Shown piece after piece: positions 34,416 through 43,482 of a stretch of DNA of 64,000 nt. This DNA comes from Solirubrobacterales bacterium (GTDB lineage: Bacteria; Actinomycetota; Thermoleophilia; Solirubrobacterales; Solirubrobacteraceae). The notes beneath the pieces were generated by a model that was given only the letters and a program-made list of their open reading frames with translations, ran no database searches and had not been told where the DNA came from. The stretch lies in contig DAHUYQ010000044.1 in the NCBI GenBank assembly GCA_027315115.1, positions 1-64,000 of the forward strand, in the 5' to 3' direction. The position numbers and the translations under genes are program-made. The first letter of the stretch is position 1; each line of letters opens with the position of its first letter.

Positions 34416-36125
34416 ATGTCACCCGAGCATGGCGAAAGGAGGTCGATTCCGATGTCTGAGAAGAAGAGCGCGGTGAGGGAGGGCGCGCCCGAGCAGGCGC
34501 GCGTCACAGCGCCCGTGCAGGTCGAGGGCGTGCCGCCCGTTCTCGACGAGGCGCACATCGGCGACATCCGCGGCGCGCTCGGGACGATCAAAGCCTCCGA
34601 TCTGGGCGCACGGCACGGCTGGCGCTCCCGCGCGATGGCGCTGCTGGCGATCATGGGCCCCGGCCTGATCGTGATGGTCGGCGACAACGACGCGGGCGGC
34701 GTCTCGACCTACCTGCAGGCGGGACAGAACTACGGCCCGAGCCTGCTGTGGGTGCTGATCCTGCTGATCCCGGTGCTGATCGTCAACCAGGAGATGGTGA
34801 TCCGCCTGGGAGCTGTCACCGGCGTGGGTCACGCGCGGCTTATCAACGAGCGCTTCGGCCGCTTCTGGGGCTGGTTCTCGGTCGGCGACCTGTTCGTGCT
34901 GAACTTCCTGACGATCGTCACCGAGTTCATCGGCGTGAGCCTCTCGCTCGGCTACTTCGGCGTCAGCCGCTACATAGCCGTGCCGCTGGCCGCGGTGGCG
35001 CTGGTCGCGATCACCTCGACCGGCAGCTTCCGAAGCTGGGAGCGCTTCATGTACGTGTTCGTGATCGCCAACTTCCTCGTGATCCCGCTGCTGTTCTTCG
35101 CGAGCCCGAGCTTCGGCGCGATCGCCCACCACACGTTCGTGCCGGGCGTCCAGGGTGGCGCCAGCTCCACGGCGGTGCTTCTGATCATCGCGATCGTGGG
35201 CACCACGGTGGCGCCCTGGCAGCTCTTCTTCCAGCAGTCGAACATCATCGACAAGCGCATCACGCCGCGCTGGATCAACTACGAGCGCGCCGACACGGTG
35301 ATCGGCGCCTTCGTCGTGGTGATCGGCGCGGGCGCGCTGCTGTCCGTGGCCGCCTTCGCGTTCGCAGGCACTCCAGCCGCCGGGCACTTCTCCGACGCGG
35401 GCGCCACCGCGGAAGCGCTGCGCCACTACGTCAGCCCGGTCGCGGGGGCGTTCCTGGCGATCGTGCTGCTGAACGCATCCCTGATCGGCGCCGGCGCGGT
35501 GACGCTGGCGACCTCCTACGCGTTCGGCGACGTGTTCGGCGTCAGCCACTCGCTGCACCGGGGGCTGGGGGACGCGAAGGTCTTCTACGCGAGCTTCTCG
35601 GCGATGGTCGCGCTGGCGGCCGGCGTGGTCCTGATCCCCGGCGCCCCGCTCGGGCTGATCACGACCTCGGTGCAGGCGCTCGCGGGGGTCCTGCTGCCCA
35701 GCGCGAGCGTCTTCCTGGTGCTGCTCTGCAACGACCGCGCCGTGCTCGGGCCGTGGGTGAACCCGACGTGGCTGAACATCCTCGCCTCGGTGATCGTGGG
35801 GGTGCTGGTGGAGCTGTCGCTGATCCTGGTGATGACCACGATGTTCCCGTCGCTGAACGCGGGCGCCGCCTTCCTGTACATGTCGATCGCGCTGGTGGTC
35901 TGCCTGGTGGGTGCGGGCATCTACATCGCCTCCCGCAGGCAGCCTGTGCCCGCGGAGGCAGCGGTCGAGAGGGAGAAGCGGGCCACCTGGACGATGCCGC
36001 CGCTCGCGCTGCTGGAGCCGGCGCGCTGGTCTCCGGGTCGCAAGGCCGCCATGCTGGCGATGCGGGCCTACCTGGTGATCGCGGTTGCGCTGCTGATCGT
36101 CAAGGCGACGCAGCTCGGGCACTGA
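34416..36125 (+). CDS. NRAMP-family divalent metal transporter
   Basis: MGPGLIVMVGDNDAGGVSTYLQAGQNYG; multi-TM. The true start may be at 34452. Confidence 0.9.
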   Translation: MSPEHGERRSIPMSEKKSAVREGAPEQARVTAPVQVEGVPPVLDEAHIGDIRGALGTIKASDLGARHGWRSRAMALLAIMGPGLIVMVGDNDAGGVSTYLQAGQNYGPSLLWVLILLIPVLIVNQEMVIRLGAVTGVGHARLINERFGRFWGWFSVGDLFVLNFLTIVTEFIGVSLSLGYFGVSRYIAVPLAAVALVAITSTGSFRSWERFMYVFVIANFLVIPLLFFASPSFGAIAHHTFVPGVQGGASSTAVLLIIAIVGTTVAPWQLFFQQSNIIDKRITPRWINYERADTVIGAFVVVIGAGALLSVAAFAFAGTPAAGHFSDAGATAEALRHYVSPVAGAFLAIVLLNASLIGAGAVTLATSYAFGDVFGVSHSLHRGLGDAKVFYASFSAMVALAAGVVLIPGAPLGLITTSVQALAGVLLPSASVFLVLLCNDRAVLGPWVNPTWLNILASVIVGVLVELSLILVMTTMFPSLNAGAAFLYMSIALVVCLVGAGIYIASRRQPVPAEAAVEREKRATWTMPPLALLEPARWSPGRKAAMLAMRAYLVIAVALLIVKATQLGH

Positions 36126-36161
36126 GCCAGGGATCTCGGCCGCCGCCGAGATCCCAGGCCC

Positions 36162-36899
36162 TCAGCCGTGGTTGAGCTCGCCTTCGATCGCTTCCTCGAT
36201 CACCGAGCTCTCCGCCGCCGCCGACGCCGGCAGGGCGTGCGCCTTGCCGCCGGTCTTGGCAACCGTGAAGGAGGGAGTGGCGTTGACGCCGAGCTGGCGT
36301 GCCTGCGCCGAGGCGCGGGCGATCACCGTGCTCACCCTGGCCGAGGTGCTGGCGGCGAGCGACCGGTTGACGTTGGCTCCGGGGATCGCGCTCGCCAGCG
36401 CCTTCAGGTAGGTGCTCGTCACGTAGCCGGTGTTCTCGGAGCCCTGGTTGCGGTACATCAGGTCGATGAACTGCCAGAGCCGGTCCTGGCCGCCGAGCGC
36501 CACCGCCATGCGCGCGGCCTTGGTCGATTCGGGGCCGATGATGTCCAGCGGCTTGAAGACGATTCGCACCTGGCCGGTGCGCACGTAGCTGCGGATCAGG
36601 CCCGGCAGCTCTTCCTGGGCGAAGCTCGCGCAGCTCGGACACTGGAGGTCGCCGTACTCGAAGAGCGTGACGGGCGCGCTGCGGTCCCCGAGCGTCAGCC
36701 CGGACTGGTGTATGCCCTTCAGCATCGAGATCGTCGCCGGGGCGCCTGGAACCGGCTTGCCCGGCCGCAGTTCCGAGGTGCTGCCGCTGGCGAACACCGC
36801 CACCACGACGGCGATGATCACCGCGCTCGCGACCAGGATTCCGACCACCTGGTGCAGCCTGGTGGAGGACTCGACTGGCGCTGTCTGGGATTCGGTCAC
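36162..36899 (-). CDS. DsbA-family thioredoxin-fold protein
   Basis: VTLFEYGDLQCPSCASFAQEELPGLIRSYV; N-terminal TM. Confidence 0.88.
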   Translation of the reverse strand: MTESQTAPVESSTRLHQVVGILVASAVIIAVVVAVFASGSTSELRPGKPVPGAPATISMLKGIHQSGLTLGDRSAPVTLFEYGDLQCPSCASFAQEELPGLIRSYVRTGQVRIVFKPLDIIGPESTKAARMAVALGGQDRLWQFIDLMYRNQGSENTGYVTSTYLKALASAIPGANVNRSLAASTSARVSTVIARASAQARQLGVNATPSFTVAKTGGKAHALPASAAAESSVIEEAIEGELNHG

Positions 36900-36910
36900 G
36901 GGCTAAGTCT

Positions 36911-37768
36911 ATGAGCAGGCCCTATCTTGGGACGGTGCTTCCGTTCTGGGCTTCGATCACGGTGCTTTCGCTCGTGCAGGCGATCACGGTGGCACTGCCT
37001 GGCGATCGCGCGATTGCCGAGGTGCGGCGCCGCCGCGGCGCCGGCCGGCTCGACAGTCGCTGGTGGGCGCTGATCCCGCCCGGATCGATCGTCGCGTTCG
37101 TCGCGGTCGGCAGCGTGGCGGCCAGCGCGAGTGCGACCTTCCTGACATACCTCGCGCTCTGCCTGGTCCCCGGGGGCGCGGCGCTGGCGCTCGGGCTGCT
37201 GGCTCGCGGTGCGCGCCCGGCCGCGGCGCTGGCGGTGCTGCCGCTGATGGCGCTGGCGTGGGCTGACAACGGAGGGCTTGCCGGGCAGGCGGCCGCCGTG
37301 GCGCTCACGGCGCTGAGCTGCGTGGCGCTGGGTGCGCTGCTGGCAGCCGTCACCCCGCCTGTCTGGCTGATGGCGGGGATCATCGCGATGGCCGCGGTGG
37401 ACGTCGCCCTGGTCGCAAGCGAACTGCTGCAGAAGCCAAACAACGCCCTGAACATCGCCCATCCGGCCGCCAAACTGCCGCGCCTGCAGGCCGAGCTGTT
37501 CGGCTCCGCGGCGATGGGCTACGGCGATCTGTTCGTCGCCGCCCTGCTCGGCGGGCTGCTCGTCGCCACCGGAAGCGCCGGCCGGCAGAGACGGGTGGCG
37601 CTGCTGGTCGCGGCCCTGGCGCTGGCCGCCGACCTGCTGTTCTTCTTCCTGCGAGAGCTGCCCGCGACCGCGCCGGTGGCGCTCGCGCTGGTCGTCATGC
37701 TGCTGGCGGAGCGCCACCCACGCCTGGCGGGCGCCCGCCACCGCGTCTCGGCCGCCGACACCGCCTAG
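36911..37768 (+). CDS. Hypothetical multi-pass membrane protein
   Basis: Ala/Leu-rich TM segments. Confidence 0.55.
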   Translation: MSRPYLGTVLPFWASITVLSLVQAITVALPGDRAIAEVRRRRGAGRLDSRWWALIPPGSIVAFVAVGSVAASASATFLTYLALCLVPGGAALALGLLARGARPAAALAVLPLMALAWADNGGLAGQAAAVALTALSCVALGALLAAVTPPVWLMAGIIAMAAVDVALVASELLQKPNNALNIAHPAAKLPRLQAELFGSAAMGYGDLFVAALLGGLLVATGSAGRQRRVALLVAALALAADLLFFFLRELPATAPVALALVVMLLAERHPRLAGARHRVSAADTA

Positions 37769-37902
37769 CGCCCGGCGGCGGGGGCGTCGGCGGCGGGTGC
37801 GTCCGAACCGTGGCGGTGGCGCGTAGCCGTTGGCGGTGGGCGTCGCCGAACCGTGGCCGCGGGGCGTAACCGTTGGCGGCGGGCGCGGTAGTCGGTCCTG
37901 AG

Positions 37903-38739
37903 ATGTCAGATCGCCACGACGAGACGCGGCAGCGAGGCTCCGGAGGCTCCGATGGCGATGGAGGAACGGGTGGCCCGCTGGGAACAGAGCTCAAACCGCA
38001 GGTCTATGTCGACCCGCGGCCCGCGGAGCGCTTCGAGCGCTATCACGAGTGGGCTCGCACCCACCGCCCGGACTGGGTCCAGGACCTGCTGCGCCTGATC
38101 ATGCTGCCGCTCAGCATGCTCCTCTATCGGGTCAGGTGCCGAGACTGCGCGCGGGTGCCGGGCTCCGGCGCGGCGATCATCGCGCCCAACCATTTCTCCG
38201 CGATGGACCACTTCTTTTGCGGCATCTACCTGCGCAGGAGGGTGCGCTTCATGGCCAAGTCGCAGCTCTTCACGGGACCGCTTGCCGCCGTGATCGAGCA
38301 TGCGGGCGCCTTTCCGGTGCGCCGCGGCCGGCGGGACGAGCAGTCGATGCAGACGGCGCTCCGCATCCTGCGCGGCGGCGGGGTGATCGTGATCTACCCG
38401 GAGGGTGGGCGCTCTCGCGGCAGCCAGATCGGCGAGCAGGCCCGTCCGGGCGTGGGCCGGCTTGCCCTCGAAAGCGGCGCGCCCGTGGTGCCCGTGGCCA
38501 TCTGCGGCTCCCAGCGCGTGCGCGGCTGGAAGCGGCTGCGCTTCCCGTCGGTCCACGTCGCCTACGGTGCGCCGGTCTGCTTCGAGCGGATCGGCGGCTG
38601 CACCCGCGAGCAGCAGCAGGAGGTGGCCGACGAGGTCCTGGAGCGCGTCAGGGCGCTCTACGGGACGCTCAGCGCGCCGGCATCGCCGCCGGCGACGGAT
38701 CGCCCGCCGGTGCTTCACGGTCCTTCCGCGACGCATTGA
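37903..38739 (+). CDS. 1-acyl-sn-glycerol-3-phosphate acyltransferase family
   Basis: PNHFSAMDHFF (HX4D), VIYPEGGRSRG, PVVPVAICGS. Confidence 0.9.
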   Translation: MSDRHDETRQRGSGGSDGDGGTGGPLGTELKPQVYVDPRPAERFERYHEWARTHRPDWVQDLLRLIMLPLSMLLYRVRCRDCARVPGSGAAIIAPNHFSAMDHFFCGIYLRRRVRFMAKSQLFTGPLAAVIEHAGAFPVRRGRRDEQSMQTALRILRGGGVIVIYPEGGRSRGSQIGEQARPGVGRLALESGAPVVPVAICGSQRVRGWKRLRFPSVHVAYGAPVCFERIGGCTREQQQEVADEVLERVRALYGTLSAPASPPATDRPPVLHGPSATH

Positions 38740-39994
38740 TCGGGCTGGCTTCGGCAAGCGCCTGCCGCTGCGCATCGGCTTCGCCGTGCGCGTCGAGCTG
38801 TGCGGTCGGCGGCTGCGGGCTGGACTCGATCAGGTCTGCCGCCGCGAGCTCGCGTCCCGAGGAGGCGCCCATCTGCGCCAGCTCCCTGGCCTTCGGAGTG
38901 AGCCTCGCGTCGAAGGAGCGTGCCGCCTGGTTGTAGGCGTCCACGGCGGAGCCGAGCTGCCTGCCCACCTTGGCCAGCGGCTCGGCGAACACCGCCAGCC
39001 GCTTGTGCAGCTCCCGGCCGGCCTCGGCGATCGCGCGCGCCGACTCGGCGATCTGCTCCTGGCGCCAGCCGTAGTGGACGGCGCGCAGCAGCCCGATCAG
39101 AGTCGTGGGAGTCGCCATCAGCACCTGCTGGTGCACGCCGTACTCGATCAGCCCCGGATCCTCCGAGAGCGCCGCCTGGTAGATGCCGTCGGAGGGCACG
39201 AACATCGCCACGAGGTCGGGCGTGGCGTCGAACTGGCGCTGATACCCCTTGGAGGCGAGCTTGGTGATGTGCTCGCGCGTCTGCTTGGCGTGGCGCGCGA
39301 GGTGCATCGCCCGCTCCTCCTCGGTCTGCGCCTCCAGGTGGGAGAGGTATGCGTCCAGCGGCACCTTGGAGTCGACCACGATCACCTTGCCGCCGGGCAG
39401 CTTGACCAGCACGTCCGGGCGCAGCATTCCTTCGTCGGTGGAGACGCTGCTCTGCTCCAGGAAGTCGCAGTGCTCGATCATCCCCGCCATCTCGATCACG
39501 TTGCGAAGCTGGATCTCACCCCAGGACCCGCGCGTGTTGGGCCGCTTGAGCGCCGAGACGAGATTGCCGGTCTCCATCCGTAGCGAGCCGACGCCTTCGT
39601 GGAGCTGGCGGACCATGTTGGCCAGTTCTCCCTGCGCCTGCCGGCGCTCGCGCTCCAGCCGTGCGATCTCGCCCTCGACCTTGCCGAGCTTCTCGCTGAC
39701 GGGCCCGACGAGCCCCTTGATCTGCTCGGTGCGGGTGGCCATCTCGCCGGCGATCCGCTCATGCTCGGCCTGCCTGGCCTCCGCTAGGCGCTGCGCCAGC
39801 GAATCGCCGGTCTGCTTGAGCACGTCGGCCGAGATCGCCTTCATTTCGTCGCGCATGCGCTCGCGTCCCTCGCTGGAGAGCTCGCGGAGCTGCTCGCTCA
39901 GATGCTCCCGGCTGGACCGCGCCAGTCGCAGCGCGGCCAGCACGCCCACCAGCGCGCCGACCAGGATGCCGAGTATCACCAGAACGACAGTCAT
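38669..39994 (-). CDS. rmuC: DNA recombination protein RmuC
   Basis: RGSWGEIQLRNVIEMAGMIEHCDF, RPDVLVKLPGGKVIVVDSKVPLDAY, ATPTTLIGLLRAVHYGWRQE. Confidence 0.93.
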   Translation of the reverse strand: MTVVLVILGILVGALVGVLAALRLARSSREHLSEQLRELSSEGRERMRDEMKAISADVLKQTGDSLAQRLAEARQAEHERIAGEMATRTEQIKGLVGPVSEKLGKVEGEIARLERERRQAQGELANMVRQLHEGVGSLRMETGNLVSALKRPNTRGSWGEIQLRNVIEMAGMIEHCDFLEQSSVSTDEGMLRPDVLVKLPGGKVIVVDSKVPLDAYLSHLEAQTEEERAMHLARHAKQTREHITKLASKGYQRQFDATPDLVAMFVPSDGIYQAALSEDPGLIEYGVHQQVLMATPTTLIGLLRAVHYGWRQEQIAESARAIAEAGRELHKRLAVFAEPLAKVGRQLGSAVDAYNQAARSFDARLTPKARELAQMGASSGRELAAADLIESSPQPPTAQLDAHGEADAQRQALAEASPINASRKDREAPAGDPSPAAMPAR

Positions 39995-40142
39995 CGGGGA
40001 CCCACCACGGTGACACGCGCCCCGGACGGCAGCGGCCGGGGAGCGCGCGGACGCCGGCGCCGAAGGCGGGCGGGCACGGGATGGACGCCGGCACGGCCGG
40101 CCGGGGGCTGACAGGCGGCCCGAGCGCCCGTATGGTGGATAC

Positions 40143-41495
40143 ATGTCCACGGCCGCTCCAAGCGCATGGTCCCGCTACCGCGTGCTGCTCGCCGACCGCG
40201 CCTTCGCCGGCCTGCTGGCAAGCTCGGTGCTGGCCCGCATGCCGCTGGGCATGAACTCGCTGGCGATCCTGCTGTTCATGCGCGCCAGGACAGGCTCCTT
40301 CCTGCAGGCGGGGATCGCGGTCGGCGCCTACACCCTGGCCAACGCGGCCGTGGCGCCCGCGCAGGGCAGGCTGCTCGATCGCCTTCCGCACAGCGGCGTG
40401 CTGCTGGCCGGGGCGTTCCTGGAGACCGCCCTGCTGCTGATGCTCGTTATGGCCGCCGAGGCCGGGGCAGGCAGCGCGCCGCTGATCGCCCTGGCCACGC
40501 TCGCGGGCGCCGTGATGCCGCCGGTCTCGGCCAGCGTGAGATCGCTGTGGCCCGAGGTGGCGGGTCCGGGCTCGCTGGAATCGGCATACGCGCTCGATGC
40601 GACGACCCAGGAGGTGATCTGGACGCTCGGCCCGGTGATCGTCGGCTCGTGCACGGCGATCGTCTCCGCCTCCGCGGCGCTGGTGCTCTGCGCGGCCGTA
40701 GGGCTGATCGGCACATCGCTCTTCGCCGCGATGCCGCCGCTGAGGCTGGCCGGCAGGCGCCACGCGCACAGGGAGGCCCGGGGAGGGGCGCTGCGCAGCC
40801 GCGGTCTGCGTGCCCTGTTCGTCTCCGTGGCGCTGCTCGGCATGACGATCGGAGCGCTCGAGGTCGGCCTGCCGGCGCTTGCCGTGCACCTGAGCGACCC
40901 GTCGGCCGCGGGCGTCCTGCTTGCGATGATGAGCGTCGGCAGCATGGCCGGCGGCCTGCTCTACGGCTCGCGGGGATGGCGGCTGCCCCTGGCGGCACGC
41001 CACCAGGCGCTGCTTGCCGTGGCTGCGCTGCTCGCGGCGCCGCTGCTGCTGGCAGCCTCGCTGCCGGGGGCGATCGTGCTCACGATGCTCGCCGGGGCGG
41101 CCTGCGCCCCGGTGCTCTCTTGCCAGTACGCGCTCGTGGAGGTGCTCGCCCCGAAGGGGGCCGCGGCGGAGGCGTTCAACTGGCACACGGCGGCGCTGGT
41201 GGCTGGGATCGCGGCCGGCACGGCCGCGGGCGGGGCGCTGGTCGAAGGGGTCGGCCTGCGCTCGGCGTTCGTGCTCGCCAGCGTCGCCGTGGGCACCGGC
41301 GCCGCGCTCGCCTTCGCCTGGCGTGGCGCGATCGGCGCAGGTGGCGCGGGCGGACGCCCGGCGGAGCGTCCGGCGGAGCCTGCCGCGATCAGCTCTTCGC
41401 CGGCTGGGGATGGGCGGCGGCGGGAGGAGAGCCTCGACCTGCAGCAAGACGCCGCAGCGTCAGCAGACCGAGCAGCGCCACCACTACACAGGTGA
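40143..41495 (+). CDS. MFS transporter
   Basis: Twelve-TM-like; GRLLDRLPHSGVLLAG, LPALAVHLSDPSAAGVLLAMMSVGSMAGGLLYG. Confidence 0.8.
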   Translation: MSTAAPSAWSRYRVLLADRAFAGLLASSVLARMPLGMNSLAILLFMRARTGSFLQAGIAVGAYTLANAAVAPAQGRLLDRLPHSGVLLAGAFLETALLLMLVMAAEAGAGSAPLIALATLAGAVMPPVSASVRSLWPEVAGPGSLESAYALDATTQEVIWTLGPVIVGSCTAIVSASAALVLCAAVGLIGTSLFAAMPPLRLAGRRHAHREARGGALRSRGLRALFVSVALLGMTIGALEVGLPALAVHLSDPSAAGVLLAMMSVGSMAGGLLYGSRGWRLPLAARHQALLAVAALLAAPLLLAASLPGAIVLTMLAGAACAPVLSCQYALVEVLAPKGAAAEAFNWHTAALVAGIAAGTAAGGALVEGVGLRSAFVLASVAVGTGAALAFAWRGAIGAGGAGGRPAERPAEPAAISSSPAGDGRRREESLDLQQDAAASADRAAPPLHR

Positions 41496-42654
41496 CCGCG
41501 CCGAGCCCGAGGCCGGAACGGGCGCCGGCGGCCGCCATCATCCAGCCGACGATCGGGCCTCCGATTGGCGTGGAGCCCTGGAAGGCGACGAACCAGAGCG
41601 ACATCACCCGGCCACGCATCGAGGGCGCCGCAGTGAGCTGCAACGTGCTGTTGGCGGTAGCCATGAACGAGATGCTCGCCCAGCCGACGAGCGCGAGCGC
41701 GATCAGCTCGACGGTAAGGCTGGGGGCGAGCGCCGCCAGCATCAGCAACACGCCGAAGGCCGCCGCGGCCAGCGAGATGGTCTTTATGCCCGTGCGACCG
41801 ACCGCGGCGACGATCAGGCCGCCGAAGACCGCGCCGATGCCCATCGCGGAGGTCATGAAGCCGTAGCCGGCGGCGCCGACGTGCAGCCCGCTGCGTGCCA
41901 TCACCGGCAGGGAGACCTGGAACTCGTAGGCCAGCGCGCCGACGAGCCCCATCATCACCAGCGGCACCGCCAGCTCGGGCGTGGCGCGCACGTAGCGCAG
42001 ACCCTCGCGTAGCTGGCCGGGAGCGCGCGGGGTCGGCGCGGTTGGGCGCAGTCCGGCGCGATCCAGCGTCAGCAGCGACGTGATCACGGCCGCGAAGCTC
42101 GCGGCGTTCAGCAGGAAGCTGACCCCCTCTCCGACCGTCGCGATCAGGATGCCCGCGACCGCCGGGCCGATCGCGCGCGCCACGTTGGCCAGCACCGAGT
42201 TGAGGCTGACCGCGTTGCGCAGGTGCTCGGGGCCGACCATCTCGAGCATGAACGACTGCCTGGCCGGGTTCTCGAAGGCGTTGCCCAGGCCCAGCAGCAC
42301 CGCCAGCGCGCCTATCTCCCACACTGTCACCGCTTTGGTGATCGTGAGCACGCCGAGCGCGAGCGCCTGAAGGCCCATCGTCGCCTGCAGGATTACCATC
42401 AGCCTGCGCTTGTCCGCGCGGTCGGCCACGACGCCGCCGTAGGGTCCGAGAATCAGGATCGGCACCGTCTGCGCCGCGACGATCAACCCGAGCGCGGTGC
42501 TGGAGTGCGTGAGCGTCAGCACCAGCCAGGACTGCGCCGCCATCTGCATCCAGGTGCCGATCAGCGATATCGCCTGGCCGGAGATGTAGCGGCGGTAGTT
42601 GGGCACCTCCAACGCCTTGAAGGTCAGCCGCCCTGCCCTGACCAGCCTCGTCAA
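41389..42654 (-). CDS. MFS transporter (EntS-like)
   Basis: NYRRYISGQAISLIGTWMQMAAQSWLVLTLT, GVVADRADKRRLM, NAFENPARQSFMLEMV. Confidence 0.88.
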   Translation of the reverse strand: MTRLVRAGRLTFKALEVPNYRRYISGQAISLIGTWMQMAAQSWLVLTLTHSSTALGLIVAAQTVPILILGPYGGVVADRADKRRLMVILQATMGLQALALGVLTITKAVTVWEIGALAVLLGLGNAFENPARQSFMLEMVGPEHLRNAVSLNSVLANVARAIGPAVAGILIATVGEGVSFLLNAASFAAVITSLLTLDRAGLRPTAPTPRAPGQLREGLRYVRATPELAVPLVMMGLVGALAYEFQVSLPVMARSGLHVGAAGYGFMTSAMGIGAVFGGLIVAAVGRTGIKTISLAAAAFGVLLMLAALAPSLTVELIALALVGWASISFMATANSTLQLTAAPSMRGRVMSLWFVAFQGSTPIGGPIVGWMMAAAGARSGLGLGAVTCVVVALLGLLTLRRLAAGRGSPPAAAHPQPAKS

Positions 42655-43208
42655 GAGTCCCGCTCCCCGACCAGCGCCGCCAGTCGCTCCAATGCCGGCA
42701 GCGCCTCCTCCAGCGCCTGACGCTCCTGCACGGAGAGCTCCTGCAGGCGTGACTGCAGCGCCGCGGTTCGCTCCTTGAGGATGCGCTTGCGCATCCGCTT
42801 TCCGGCAGGGGTCGATTCCACCTGCGCCGCGCGGCGGTCGACCGCGTCCGGCGTGCGCGTGATCAGGCCGCGCTGCGCCAGGGCGCCGGTGATGCGCGAG
42901 AGCATCGTGGGGTTGATCGACTCGACCGCGGCCAGCTCGGTCAGCCGCATCGGGCCGTGGCGATCGACGGTCAGCAGGATCGAGATCTGGGAGGGGGTCA
43001 GATCCGAGCCGGCGACGGTCGGGCGCAGGCGCCGGGAGAGCTTGCCGATCACCGCTCGCAGACGCGCCGGGAGCTCCTGCGCGGCCGGATCGCGGCCTGG
43101 ATCGTCCGCGAGCGCGGTCTCGGCGGTGGTCTGCGTCTGGATGGTGTCGGCTGCGGTCTGGATCGGCTTGCTCCGGGCGGGCGAAGATAGTTGCTTGCTA
43201 GCAAGCAT
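42651..43208 (-). CDS. MarR-family transcriptional regulator
   Basis: LTPSQISILLTVDRHGPMRLTELAAVESINPTMLSRITGALAQRGLITRTPDAVDRRAAQV; overlaps the MFS gene by 4 bp. Confidence 0.9.
   Translation of the reverse strand: MLASKQLSSPARSKPIQTAADTIQTQTTAETALADDPGRDPAAQELPARLRAVIGKLSRRLRPTVAGSDLTPSQISILLTVDRHGPMRLTELAAVESINPTMLSRITGALAQRGLITRTPDAVDRRAAQVESTPAGKRMRKRILKERTAALQSRLQELSVQERQALEEALPALERLAALVGERDS
43192..43207. promoter_or_regulatory. Perfect 16-bp palindrome TGCTTGCTAGCAAGCA, candidate MarR operator
   Basis: Self-reverse-complementary; overlaps the MarR start codon. Confidence 0.7.
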
Positions 43209-43317
43209 GATATCGGCTCCCAATCCAGGCTTAACGAATCCTGAAACACCGCCAACGGGAAGCCGCGTACCGTTTCTGCGCAGTCGACCCACTCACCTGT
43301 GAGGGAGGTGAACTCGC

Positions 43318-43410
43318 ATGGCGCTCACCGTCAAGAAGAAGAACAAGAAGAAGCAGCACCACGACAAGAAGAAGAAGAAGCACCTCGTCAAGAAGAAGAA
43401 GAAGAAGTAG
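43318..43410 (+). CDS. 30-aa lysine-rich micro-ORF MALTVKKKNKKKQHHDKKKKKHLVKKKKKK
   Basis: ATG...TAG with GGAGGTGA Shine-Dalgarno 6 nt upstream of ATG; below the ORF-track size cutoff. Confidence 0.6.
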   Translation: MALTVKKKNKKKQHHDKKKKKHLVKKKKKK

Positions 43411-43482
43411 GTCCCTTCCGCCTGCGGGCCGTGGGTTGCGCCCTGCGCGCGGCCCACGGCCGCTAGGCTCAGCGGAGCCCCG

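Noticed and set aside
34419-36122. 567-aa minus-strand ORF antisense to NRAMP
   Set aside because: Low-complexity Arg/Asp/Gln/His translation typical of antisense frames in GC-rich DNA.
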